Positions 53,454 to 63,396 of a DNA stretch of 64,000 nucleotides are shown in pieces; position 1 is the stretch's first letter, and the number at the start of each line of letters is the position of its first letter. This DNA is from a virus. The stretch covers positions 104,901-168,900 of IMG/VR virus record IMGVR_UViG_3300007511_000003; one strand, 5' to 3'. The notes beneath the pieces were generated by a model. The model did not search any database. It had not been told where the DNA came from and worked only from the letters and a program-made list of their open reading frames with translations. The position numbers and the translations under genes were made by a program.

Positions 53454-55328
53454 ATGGCTATCAAGATAATCGATCCCAAACAGGCGTCCTATGCGAAGGT
53501 CTTCGAAGACCTCCAGAAGAATGTTGAGGCGCGTGTTGACTTCAATAGCTGGAAAGATTTCTACGAAAGCGGTAGTGGTGTTACCGTCACCCAGTTGTTG
53601 GCAGGTCTCGGTTCCTTTTTGTCCTACAACTCTCTGGCTTCACGCCGTGAGAGCGGTCTTTACACAGCCAAACTCCGCAGCTCTCTTTACAGCCTTTGCG
53701 ATACTCTAGGTTATCCCCCAAACCGAAAACTCTCCGCTCAACTCCGCCTACAGATGACTATCAACCAACCTCAGTTCTGGGACCGTACGATCCCTCTCGG
53801 GGTTCTAGGTGGTGTTTCTTTGTCCTTGATCGATAGTCATCATTTTACAGGTGGTGACCACCTCATTAACGTGGTATGTGGAGAGTGGGAAACCTTTACT
53901 TATACATCTGACACCAACAGGGCGTTCGCTGAGATCCAGTTTCCTGACCTGGATATTGACGCGATTGATAACCGGTTTATCGAGCTCTACATCAACGGCG
54001 AAAAGATCGAGCTTACCCTGTACCCGGAAGAGATGACGGAACAGAACGTCCTACTCAAAACAATGGCGGATAGGCTGTCCTTGGTCTTTGGGTTCCAAAA
54101 TCTGGGTCGCCAGCTTCTTAAGGGAGATAACATAGAGCTCAAGTATATCAGGGTCCACGGGGTCCCAACAACGGGCTATAACTTACCGAATGCCCAGCTG
54201 GATATCGAGGGTGTGGTTGCTCATGACATGCAGTTGATTGAGAACCTCGCTGCCCCTGACCCAATGATTAAGCTGACGCGGGTAGCCAGTGGTTACTTTG
54301 CCTCCAAACGTCGGATGGTTTCACGTGAGGATCACGAGTTCCTTATCATGAGCTATGAGGGCATCATATCTGCCAAGGTTAATCCCGGTTGGTGTCAGAT
54401 CGAGGATGGTGAAGGGAACATCACCAACTATTACGAGAAATATTTCTCACCCAAGGAATGCCGTGAAGCAGGAGGTAATTGGAAACGCCCTTTTGAGTGT
54501 TGTACCATCGAGATCGCTTATCTATACATTGATGAGCACATTATGCTGGATACCGAAGAGGACCACATCTTAACCTATTTGGATGAGTTCCGGATGCAAG
54601 GCGAAGAGATCATTTTTCGGGACCCAGAAGTTGTATTGGTAGACGCACAGGTCGTGATTGTGATGCAAGAGGGTACGGATACTGCAGGGTTTGATGATTA
54701 CATGCGGGATGCCCTTGAGAAGCAGATGTTTATCCTAGGGGGTAAGTTTTCGACGGCGGAGATTGTAGCGGCAGGTAATATGTTGGATGGTGTTATCAGA
54801 ACTTATTTGACCAAACCTATCGCGGACCGTCAACTCCCCTTCTGGAAGTACTTCAAGCTGCGTACGGTAGCTGTGACCTACACGACTGACCAAGCAGAAG
54901 TGCTTGAGTTTGGTTCCTCTCCTGATAGTGGTTACCAGCAGGATTGTGTTTACGGGGCTCTTTGCTTACACATTGCCAAAGGTGGTGAGGGTAACACTGG
55001 TGAGTTTGAGATCTGGGTTGACGGCCAGTTGTGGCGTACAGAGACGACCGACGTTCCTTACAACTCTACTGGTGAATGGGACTTCCTGTCACTCGAGGAA
55101 CTCTACCTCAGTTCCAACATCAACCACCAGGTTATGATTAAACCAGTCAATGCTAACAGCCATATCTTGGTGAACAAGATTGTGTATGATGCTCGTGGGT
55201 ATGAGGCTAAGACTGACGGCGCGGTAGGCGCCACCCAAGGCGCCGCCCATAGTGGGGCTGTTGAGTTTGATTCTTACGTCAAACTCAACCAGCATGGAAC
55301 CCTGACGTTTAACGTGATGCCAGAGTGA
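53454..55328 (+). CDS. Baseplate wedge protein, gp6/BaseplateJ-like, 624 aa
   Basis: Follows gp25 as in T4 and P2-type baseplates. The N-terminus KIIDPKQASYAKVFEDLQKN and YNSLASRRESGLYTAKLRSS (the early helical region) lead to LYSLCDTLGYPPNRKLSAQL and the beta-rich core typical of gp6/gpJ. A long middle insertion contains cysteines (GWCQIEDGEGN, KRPFECCTIE). The C-terminal 120 residues resemble a separate beta domain. gp6 dimers form the iris ring holding the wedges. Confidence 0.8.
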   Translation: MAIKIIDPKQASYAKVFEDLQKNVEARVDFNSWKDFYESGSGVTVTQLLAGLGSFLSYNSLASRRESGLYTAKLRSSLYSLCDTLGYPPNRKLSAQLRLQMTINQPQFWDRTIPLGVLGGVSLSLIDSHHFTGGDHLINVVCGEWETFTYTSDTNRAFAEIQFPDLDIDAIDNRFIELYINGEKIELTLYPEEMTEQNVLLKTMADRLSLVFGFQNLGRQLLKGDNIELKYIRVHGVPTTGYNLPNAQLDIEGVVAHDMQLIENLAAPDPMIKLTRVASGYFASKRRMVSREDHEFLIMSYEGIISAKVNPGWCQIEDGEGNITNYYEKYFSPKECREAGGNWKRPFECCTIEIAYLYIDEHIMLDTEEDHILTYLDEFRMQGEEIIFRDPEVVLVDAQVVIVMQEGTDTAGFDDYMRDALEKQMFILGGKFSTAEIVAAGNMLDGVIRTYLTKPIADRQLPFWKYFKLRTVAVTYTTDQAEVLEFGSSPDSGYQQDCVYGALCLHIAKGGEGNTGEFEIWVDGQLWRTETTDVPYNSTGEWDFLSLEELYLSSNINHQVMIKPVNANSHILVNKIVYDARGYEAKTDGAVGATQGAAHSGAVEFDSYVKLNQHGTLTFNVMPE

Positions 55329-55332
55329 CCTG

Positions 55333-58300
55333 ATGGTAACCAAAACTCCGCACTCGATGCGGATTTTTAACAAGTCAATTGCCAACGTAGAGGACTATTT
55401 TCCATACGAACTCCGCGGCGAACCCCTGTACCAAAAGGTTGCAGAGCTCTCCCAATGGATTGTCGAGGAGTTCCATGATAAAGACATCCGCAAGGTCCGT
55501 AACTTTTGGAACGCGGGCCATGAGGATTTCGATGCCTCTGCTGTCCTCAAGATGCTTGGTGGGGAGATCTACGACAAACATCTCTTTAATGAGACATCAA
55601 AGACGACCCTCACACACCTCATAAGCCGCCTTTACAACCTCAAGGGTACCTATAAGGGCCTTCGCTTGTTGCTGGGCTTGTTGGACCTTGACGGGACTGT
55701 GTACGAATGGTGGAAAATCAACCGTGACATTGAACGTCAACAAGGTGAGTGGGAAACCTGGATCGCCGACCCGTCTATCGGTGAAGACGGGATGGAACCC
55801 TGCACGGTTATCATTGATCTTGGTGTTGGTGACTGGGTTCTCGATGAAACCCTAGACGAACGCCTCGCACTCCTGATCCAGACCTTTTTGTGGGTATGCG
55901 TCAAGGTTGACGAGATTCGTTGGCTCAAGCCCATCATTGATCAGGTAGAGTCTAGTACCTTATTCAATTCTGAAATGGAGATTTATACCGCCGACCGGTA
56001 TAACGCTCTCCGCTTTTATTGCCCTAACGTTCCCATTGTTGGGATTGGTTGGGACACTCCCACTAAAGTCTATGATTGTCCAATTGTAGGTGAGTTCACC
56101 GTTCTCTCCATCACAGACCCAAATCGTGTGTTGGTATTGGCCGCCGACCACTATTACGAAGAAGAGTTACCTTTGTGGTACGGTATCGACCCAGATTGGG
56201 TATGGTATGTCGGTGAAGGCGGATACCTCATTCCGGGAGAGCATCGTGAATTTACCCTGACAGTCGGTGAATTTGTTGTTGGGGAAGGATACGACGTTAC
56301 TGTAGGGTTGGACTGGAGCCTACAGGTCCAACCGGATATTTGGGTTCCCGAATCCCCGGGAATCCAATACGTAGGTGAATGCCCTGGCTTTCCTGGGTTT
56401 CCAGTCGCTGGTTCCATTATTGAACGGATTGAACAAACTCACGAGGTGGAAACACCCTACCAGATTATTAATGAGTTTGTTGTTAGCCCAGAGAGGGTCG
56501 TTTCCGACCAGTATGTAGTCTGGGCGCCGTTACCCCTACCTTGGTCTGAGGAGTGCTGGCAATACGTAGGCACTTTTGATGTAGGTCCTGATGAGACGGT
56601 AGGTGTTAACTGGAGGCAGTATGAGTACTTCCCCTCAGGGATTCAGATTACCCACCAAGAGATTGGTCTGGCTGAGGATCATTTCATCAACGCCAGTATC
56701 CTGTCAGAGTTGGATTTTCCGACTATCATGGCTGTGGCTGAGGATTCAATCCCAGAAGATCTTGCCTACCAAGTGGATTGGGCGCAGTTTACAGGAGGTG
56801 ACTTGATCGCAGAGCGTTTCCTTGAGGTGGGGGACGCCGTTGCTAATCCAGTGGTGGGTGGTTTTAACGTCGGAGACTTTACCGAGGACTTCACAATCCT
56901 TGAGCGGCACTACAGCCGACAAAATGAGGATGGTACTTACTACTATCTAAACTGGTTGGAGATGCCCCTTCAAGAGGTAGAACTCTCCAATCGGGTGATC
57001 GTCTCGACCGACAATCTGGTAGGTCACTTCACAGTAGGTGCCTACGAAGTTGGATCCACCTTGATCGTTGGAGATTTCAAAGTAGGTGATTGGTCACACC
57101 ATGTCCTCCCAGCAGACGCCAATATATATGCCGCAATGGCGGACCTACAATCGCATACCGAACTAGGATTTGACAATGTTTCGCCAGACTTGAGACAGGA
57201 CCTTTTTGGTGACATTGAAACGTCCGCTGAAGAACTAGAGTCCGCGTTCCTGACATCGGTTGTCGGGGACTTTATTATTGGGGATGGAACACACCTTGCA
57301 GGGTACGGTTCACACCTTAGCCACATTGAGACAGTAGAAGGTGCGTTCTACGGTCCCTACTCTCGGTCGACTCCGAGTTGGACAGAAGCCAGCGGTGAAC
57401 ACCACCTGTACCGGGCTGGCGGCCAGCATACCATCGGATCCTTTGTTGTTGGTGGGGGGTACCAAGAACTTCTGCCGTGGTTCCAAGCTGATACTGAAAT
57501 TGATTGGGCGACCGTTATTCCGGTTGATGACCCCTACGAGGTGTTACTAGAAGAGCGGGCAGTTGATCATTGGTTGGACCTCGACAAGAATCGATTTGAC
57601 TTCTCTTATTTGGAGGACCTAGATCCTGTTCTAGTACGCGTAGGTGATCCGCTTGTCGGCGCTTTCGATGTCGGTCAAGTACTAGCTCGTCGTACTTCTG
57701 ACAAACATTGGTTTCACCACCATCATGACGTGGTTGAAGTTGGAGCCTTTCACGTAGGTGAGATTGATGTGGGACAGGTCCACGAACACAGGGACCTTGA
57801 GGGGCCGTGGCCTGTAGTCGGCGTCTCCCACCTCAGGCAACCGGAACAAGAGGTGGGCTTTGTTGGTCACTACTCTGCTAACCCAGAGGCCACTGTAGGC
57901 GCTTTCATTGTAGGGGCTCATGCGGTAGGAAGCCTTACGGTCGGGGACTTCATCGTTGGTAACTCTAACTACCACGTGTTGCCAGATTCCGTCCACTATG
58001 TTACCTCCAACCTGACTCTCTCCCAAGAGGTAGAATCTTTTGCCGGGACCATAGATTCAGATGATAGTTGGGGCCAACAACAGGTTGAAACAGAGATCTG
58101 GACAAACCTTCAACTAATCGTCGGGCAGTTTGTTGTTGGTGCCGAGGTTGTTCGTGGTTGGGGTTCTTCTCTGCATACGCTGGAAGATGAAGTCCTTGCT
58201 TCTGCTTATGATGTGTCCCAGCCCTACGTCGAAGCAGAAGCCCAGTCAGTTCCCAACCTGGTAGGTACCATCGTTATTGGGCAGTTCGTTGTCGGTCCTT

Positions 58301-61300
58301 CGATTAACCTTGAGTGGTTTGGCCACGATGAAGTAGACTCAATTACCACGAACGTGCCCAGTGATGACCTCCTGGGGTTTGCTCCTACCCTCGAGGACCT
58401 TGCAAGTGACCTTAGGGCTCAAGACCCCCTAAGGTTTGTCCTAGGTGCCCTCGAGGGATTGGTAAGCAGCGCCCCTGTTCAGGTGAATGACTTTGAGGTC
58501 GGTGGCTTTACAGTAGGCGAACAGTACCAAGGTACTACAGACGGGCATTTTTACAAGGAAGCCCTGGAATTTCCCTTGGTAGGGTCCTTTGATGTAGGGG
58601 CCACTGTTATCGAACCCTTCGTTCAAACTCGGTTGTATGGCCCACTATTAGTTGGGGAATTTGACGTTGGGTCCACTGAGATCGGCTCTGACGTTGAGGC
58701 CTCCCGTCTTTACGGTCCGACGGTTAATCCTGTCGCTATTGGTCATTTCCGTGTACCAGAACAGGAAGCTTATTTCGAGCAAAGGTTTAACCTGAGTCCT
58801 TCTTTGCTGGTCGGGGAGTTTACCGTAACGTCCCATGAGGTAGGGGGCTTAACAGTAGGGTCCTTCATTGTTGGAGGTGCCGACCATCATGTGATCGAAC
58901 ACCAGGACTTCATCTTTGACCTCACGGGTGTTGGTCTCCAAGAAGCCCTAACATCGACTGTTGAACTGGGAACCGACCAATTAGAGGTCGGAGACAGCCA
59001 GACTTCGATTGATACCCCTTACTCTGAAATCGTCGGAAAATTTGTCGTTGGCGCCGCCACTGTTAGCGGGATGGCGGACACTCTTGATAGTTCAACAACA
59101 GGTTCCTACTTTGAGAGTGCCTATGTTCCAACGTTTGACAACCAAGTGGATCCACATGAGTTCGTTCCTAATTATGTGGGGGCCTTCCTCGTCGGTGAGT
59201 TTACGGTAGGCTTCAAGACAGATTGGACCCGGTTATCAGAAGAAGTTGGGGTCGAAACGTCGGTATCTGCCACAGATGAATTGGATACCTTGTCGGCTGT
59301 TGAGACTTGGACGGATCCCTATAACTTGGACCCGATGCGTTTCGACTGGAGTGTTCTCGAAGACCCCGAAGTCGAACACCATCCTACTCTTGTTGGACAA
59401 TTTATAATAGGTGCCCATACCCTAGGAAATCTGCAAGAGCGTCACACCGCTACTGACGGGCATTGGGTAGGGGACGTTGCTCGCTTGGTCGAAGTTGGTG
59501 AGTTGCTTGTAGGAGCTTTTGACGTAGGACAATCTTTGGTTGTCCCTACTTTACATCCCGTTGGTTCTGACCCATTAGGTATCAGCCACTTACGGGCCCC
59601 TCACCAAGAACACTCGATGGTCGAAGAATTCCAGTTGAATGCTGGGGTTATCGTCGGTCGGTTTAACGTTGACTTGGTGGCTGTAGACGAATCGTTGGTT
59701 GTTGGGGCTTTCAACGTTAGTGGGGCAGAGGCTAACGTACTACCACACAAGAACTACATCACAGACCAAATAGGCGTCCAGGAAGTATCTAACATAGAAC
59801 AACCAGTTGGGGTTGGCCAAGAATTCGACCATCAATTGACGGTTGCTTATGAAGACAGCCAAATGGCGTTTGTCGGGTCCTTCCTTGTGGGAGAGGCCAA
59901 TATATTTGGTCACACATCGGTTCAAGAAGCGGTTATCGAGGAAGGGTTCAGCGACACTGTTACACCTCATGTCGTAGTGGTTGGTCCTCGATTAGTCGGT
60001 ACCTTTAACGTTGGTGCGGACTCGGACTGGGTGGGTGCTGACGTTCATGTGGTCTATGAAGAACCTATGACCTCAGATGATACGTTTAATGCCCTCCAGA
60101 GGTCCTACCTCGCGAGTTCCCTGGATGGACTACCCTTAGATCGTTTTGACTTCTCGGGCCTGCCTAACACCTCTCAGGCCCCTTTGCAGGTGAACGGATT
60201 TATTGTTGATGATGGAACGGTGGTTGGCCAGCAGTTAGCTCAAGCGTCAGACGGTCATTATACAAGGACCGAATTCCTGTCCGAGGGTATCCCACATCTT
60301 GAATCCACCGTTTATCCACTGCTGGTTGGCGATTTCACGGTTGGGGTAGCAGATGCCATAGGCGACCAGATTGCGGTTGATGAAGAGGTAGATAGTTATC
60401 AGTTCGAGAAAGTGCTAGAAGGGCCCGCTGGAGGTCTTCCAGGCGTGTCCCATCTGACGTTCGGGGACCAAGACGTTGCCTATCAAGAAACTTGTGATGT
60501 TAATCCACGTGCCACCGTTGGGTCTTTTGTGGTCGGCTCTAACTTGGTCGGTTCTTTGGTCGTTAATGAATTCCTGGTGGGTGCTGCCGACTACTATGTA
60601 ATGAGCGATGAGGATTGGACCGCCTCTGATCAGATCACTCACCTGGAACAAGGCGAAGCCTTCGATGACACCGCTCCTCCGATGGATTCTGCTTTTACCA
60701 CAGGAACGCAAGGTACCTCGGTTACAACTCCGGTGACCCAGACCGTAGGATCTTTCATCGTTGGACAGGACATCGTTCGAGGACATACCTGCCAGTTAGA
60801 CATTCACCAGGAATTGGGGGACGCGATCTTCCACGATGAATATAACACTTCAATATTGGTCGGAGACTATCCTGTCGGGGCTTTTGTTGTCGGGCACCAA
60901 AATACCGATTTTCTCTCTGACATAAGGCAAGCGGTTGGCTTTGACCAACAGGTGGCTTCTGATGACAACCACCATGTGATGGCCGAAACGTCTTTGGAAT
61001 CTACCCATGTAGGACTCCAGGAACTACCCCTACAGCTTTTGTCGGACCTACATACCATCGAGATCCCACAAATGGTTGGGCAGTTTGTTGTAGGTTCAGA
61101 ATCTATGGTGGGTGCCCAGCAAGTAACAGGAACATCTGACGGTCACCACATGGTGCCACGGCTGGAGGTTCTTGAAGTCGGGGCTTTTACAGTCGGTTTT
61201 GTGTTGGTAGGATCCTATGAAGTACACGAAGAGTTGGTGCGTCCCTCAGATATAGGGGCCTCTCACTTGTCTAGCCCTTACCAGGATGTTGAACTCTCAG

Positions 61301-62652
61301 ACACGGTCAAGGTTAACTGTCCATTGGTTGTGGGTAACTTTAATATCTTCAGCCTGCCTGTAAGTGAAGACCTGATAGTAGACCGGTTCTTTGTAGGTGC
61401 TGCCACACATTACATCCAAGAGGACAAACCCTATGTCACTGACTGGTCCCAAGCCCTGGTAGAAGATTTTGACGTGGCAGGAAACCCTATAGGTGCCGAG
61501 GTAGTGATCCTTGGGTATCGCGAGGCTACCATTGAAAACAACCTTTACGATAACTCAGGGGATGCTACGTCAGGGTTGGTTGAGAGCGTTTACATGGAAG
61601 GGCGTTTTGAATTTGACCTTCCCATGACTATCGAGGATCAAATCCTGGTAGATGATGATTACTTAGAGGAGATGTTGGTAGCCATCCAGGACCAGCAAAC
61701 CCTTTCGGATTCCTTGGACATTATCGAACTAGACGGTACTCGCACTACAACCTTGCCGGGTAACCAGATTCAGTCTGGGCATACCGATCAAGTGGTAACA
61801 GGCGCTTCCTTTGGTTTCGAGTCCACAGTGGCTATGGAGGAGGGACCCTACCCTGTTATAGGGACTTTCATTGTAGGGGATGGTACCGTAATATCAGGGG
61901 CTGAGAGTCGGCTGCAACTTGAGTATGAAGCCGACGATCTTATGTTCGCAGACCCATATGTTCTCGAAGTGTTGGTTGGTAACTGTGTTGTTGGAGCCTT
62001 TGAAGTCCAGCCCCATGACACCGACCACATTAATTTTGGAACGAATCAAGACTTGACCACTAACGTGAACCATGCCGACCAGGTAGGTGTACAAGAGTTG
62101 CTTGGGGTTCATAACGTGTTTGAGAAGCAAGTACAAACAGCGGACCTCCAAAGCATAGAACACCTGCTGGTAACCCAGAGGGTATACGAGGTTGGAGAGT
62201 TCGTAGTAGGTCTTGCTATTTCCGTAGGTCAAATGGTGCGAGTGGACCCGCGTACTTCAGATGGCCATTATGTTCAACCAACGTCTATGGTCCTTACCGT
62301 GGGCGAATTCATCGTAAACGAAAGGAGCGTAGGCGAAACTTGGACTGAAGACGTTTTGACGGGCCCACTTGATGTGTTGGGTGTGAGCCATGTAGTGGAA
62401 ACTGTTGATACAGGTCTGGTCTCTCTGTATGGTCAGACAGGCACTGTTGTTGGCGGTTTTATTGTGGATGTGACTGAGGTCGGATCTTCGTTGTTGGTTG
62501 ATGGGTTTGTTGTTGGGGCCTCCCCTACCTATGTGACAGCGGATCAGCCGGAAGGCTCCGATTTCGCAGGTGTAAAGATTGAGGAGTATGACGTGCAAGG
62601 TGCGCTCATATCAACTGAGTACAGAAATTTGAGTTTGGGCATCCCTGCCTAA
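55333..62652 (+). CDS. Giant VGxFxVG-repeat tail protein with gpI/gp7-like N-terminus, 2439 aa
   Basis: The first roughly 240 residues (YEGSE-free region beginning MVTKTPHSMRIFNKSIANVE) resemble a wedge protein following gp6, like P2 gpI: WIVEEFHDKDIRKVRNFWN, LKGTYKGLRLLLGLLDLDG, WVCVKVDEIRWLKPII. From about residue 265 to the end, dozens of short strands of the type VGEFTVG, VGAFDVG, VGSFIVG recur. A larger unit of about 270-375 residues recurs about six times, each with a GVSHL-like motif (near residues 830, 1134, 1416, 1704, 1975, 2350), a pair of VG strands, then HHVL/HYVM and usually SDGHY. No cysteine-rich or catalytic site was seen. It is probably a long fibrous baseplate or fibre protein. 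Confidence 0.75.
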   Translation: MVTKTPHSMRIFNKSIANVEDYFPYELRGEPLYQKVAELSQWIVEEFHDKDIRKVRNFWNAGHEDFDASAVLKMLGGEIYDKHLFNETSKTTLTHLISRLYNLKGTYKGLRLLLGLLDLDGTVYEWWKINRDIERQQGEWETWIADPSIGEDGMEPCTVIIDLGVGDWVLDETLDERLALLIQTFLWVCVKVDEIRWLKPIIDQVESSTLFNSEMEIYTADRYNALRFYCPNVPIVGIGWDTPTKVYDCPIVGEFTVLSITDPNRVLVLAADHYYEEELPLWYGIDPDWVWYVGEGGYLIPGEHREFTLTVGEFVVGEGYDVTVGLDWSLQVQPDIWVPESPGIQYVGECPGFPGFPVAGSIIERIEQTHEVETPYQIINEFVVSPERVVSDQYVVWAPLPLPWSEECWQYVGTFDVGPDETVGVNWRQYEYFPSGIQITHQEIGLAEDHFINASILSELDFPTIMAVAEDSIPEDLAYQVDWAQFTGGDLIAERFLEVGDAVANPVVGGFNVGDFTEDFTILERHYSRQNEDGTYYYLNWLEMPLQEVELSNRVIVSTDNLVGHFTVGAYEVGSTLIVGDFKVGDWSHHVLPADANIYAAMADLQSHTELGFDNVSPDLRQDLFGDIETSAEELESAFLTSVVGDFIIGDGTHLAGYGSHLSHIETVEGAFYGPYSRSTPSWTEASGEHHLYRAGGQHTIGSFVVGGGYQELLPWFQADTEIDWATVIPVDDPYEVLLEERAVDHWLDLDKNRFDFSYLEDLDPVLVRVGDPLVGAFDVGQVLARRTSDKHWFHHHHDVVEVGAFHVGEIDVGQVHEHRDLEGPWPVVGVSHLRQPEQEVGFVGHYSANPEATVGAFIVGAHAVGSLTVGDFIVGNSNYHVLPDSVHYVTSNLTLSQEVESFAGTIDSDDSWGQQQVETEIWTNLQLIVGQFVVGAEVVRGWGSSLHTLEDEVLASAYDVSQPYVEAEAQSVPNLVGTIVIGQFVVGPSINLEWFGHDEVDSITTNVPSDDLLGFAPTLEDLASDLRAQDPLRFVLGALEGLVSSAPVQVNDFEVGGFTVGEQYQGTTDGHFYKEALEFPLVGSFDVGATVIEPFVQTRLYGPLLVGEFDVGSTEIGSDVEASRLYGPTVNPVAIGHFRVPEQEAYFEQRFNLSPSLLVGEFTVTSHEVGGLTVGSFIVGGADHHVIEHQDFIFDLTGVGLQEALTSTVELGTDQLEVGDSQTSIDTPYSEIVGKFVVGAATVSGMADTLDSSTTGSYFESAYVPTFDNQVDPHEFVPNYVGAFLVGEFTVGFKTDWTRLSEEVGVETSVSATDELDTLSAVETWTDPYNLDPMRFDWSVLEDPEVEHHPTLVGQFIIGAHTLGNLQERHTATDGHWVGDVARLVEVGELLVGAFDVGQSLVVPTLHPVGSDPLGISHLRAPHQEHSMVEEFQLNAGVIVGRFNVDLVAVDESLVVGAFNVSGAEANVLPHKNYITDQIGVQEVSNIEQPVGVGQEFDHQLTVAYEDSQMAFVGSFLVGEANIFGHTSVQEAVIEEGFSDTVTPHVVVVGPRLVGTFNVGADSDWVGADVHVVYEEPMTSDDTFNALQRSYLASSLDGLPLDRFDFSGLPNTSQAPLQVNGFIVDDGTVVGQQLAQASDGHYTRTEFLSEGIPHLESTVYPLLVGDFTVGVADAIGDQIAVDEEVDSYQFEKVLEGPAGGLPGVSHLTFGDQDVAYQETCDVNPRATVGSFVVGSNLVGSLVVNEFLVGAADYYVMSDEDWTASDQITHLEQGEAFDDTAPPMDSAFTTGTQGTSVTTPVTQTVGSFIVGQDIVRGHTCQLDIHQELGDAIFHDEYNTSILVGDYPVGAFVVGHQNTDFLSDIRQAVGFDQQVASDDNHHVMAETSLESTHVGLQELPLQLLSDLHTIEIPQMVGQFVVGSESMVGAQQVTGTSDGHHMVPRLEVLEVGAFTVGFVLVGSYEVHEELVRPSDIGASHLSSPYQDVELSDTVKVNCPLVVGNFNIFSLPVSEDLIVDRFFVGAATHYIQEDKPYVTDWSQALVEDFDVAGNPIGAEVVILGYREATIENNLYDNSGDATSGLVESVYMEGRFEFDLPMTIEDQILVDDDYLEEMLVAIQDQQTLSDSLDIIELDGTRTTTLPGNQIQSGHTDQVVTGASFGFESTVAMEEGPYPVIGTFIVGDGTVISGAESRLQLEYEADDLMFADPYVLEVLVGNCVVGAFEVQPHDTDHINFGTNQDLTTNVNHADQVGVQELLGVHNVFEKQVQTADLQSIEHLLVTQRVYEVGEFVVGLAISVGQMVRVDPRTSDGHYVQPTSMVLTVGEFIVNERSVGETWTEDVLTGPLDVLGVSHVVETVDTGLVSLYGQTGTVVGGFIVDVTEVGSSLLVDGFVVGASPTYVTADQPEGSDFAGVKIEEYDVQGALISTEYRNLSLGIPA

Positions 62653-62729
62653 GTTAGGGATTTTTCCCTACGCTAATTTTACTCAACTGTGCTTTAGGGA
62701 TAACCTACGGACCAAATGAGGATTTGGAC

Positions 62730-63302
62730 ATGAGATTGCGTGATAACATACGAACAGGAATGGAGATGGGAATGAACCAAGCGATTGTGTTGGACGACAC
62801 TATCCAGGTTCGCGGTGCCGTCCGTGCAATGTTCTGGGACTACGAGAGCCCTGACAGTGATCGGATCGTGGGCCAGGGTATCTGTCATGAAAAGACCAAC
62901 CTGATTGTGAACCTGGCCCGGAAGGCGCTGGCACACCTCGTTGCTGAGGGTGAAGGCGTGTACGTGGTCAACACGTTCAAATTGGGTACTCAAGGTCACA
63001 GCGGTACGGATATTTTGACCCCAGTGGATCCGACCGTGACTGACACCGGGCTGATTGATGGAGCACCTTTTTCCAAGGCCATCACAACCCTTGAATACTT
63101 GCCGGTAGGCAATGAAACATCAGTGAAGTTCACGATCCCCGTGGAAAAGGCAGAGGCGAACGGTGGTGGCGGTGGATCCGTCGCATATACCGAGGCCGGG
63201 TTGTTTTCGACAAACGGGAACCTCTTTGCGCGGGAGACCTTTCCTGCGATCGTGAAAAACGCCAATCGCAAGGTTACCTTTGAGTGGACCTTGCTGTTTT
63301 AA
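62730..63302 (+). CDS. Tail fibre/baseplate-associated protein, 190 aa
   Basis: The ATG at 62730 is preferred to a TTG two codons earlier. Starts MRLRDNIRTGMEMGMNQAIV. The C-terminal strand set AYTEAGLFSTNGNLFARETF then PAIVKNANRKVTFEWTLLF is a pattern seen in many phage tail proteins near fibre genes. The centre has a Gly-run loop (GGGGGS). Probably a fibre-attachment or structural protein. Confidence 0.65.
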   Translation: MRLRDNIRTGMEMGMNQAIVLDDTIQVRGAVRAMFWDYESPDSDRIVGQGICHEKTNLIVNLARKALAHLVAEGEGVYVVNTFKLGTQGHSGTDILTPVDPTVTDTGLIDGAPFSKAITTLEYLPVGNETSVKFTIPVEKAEANGGGGGSVAYTEAGLFSTNGNLFARETFPAIVKNANRKVTFEWTLLF

Positions 63303-63396
63303 CAAAGGAACCGTCCACTTTCAGGGTTATCGCTAGGTTTGTCCAAATCCTCGTTACTCCGGAGTAGACACCGCCAACTAATAGGAGATCCAACGA

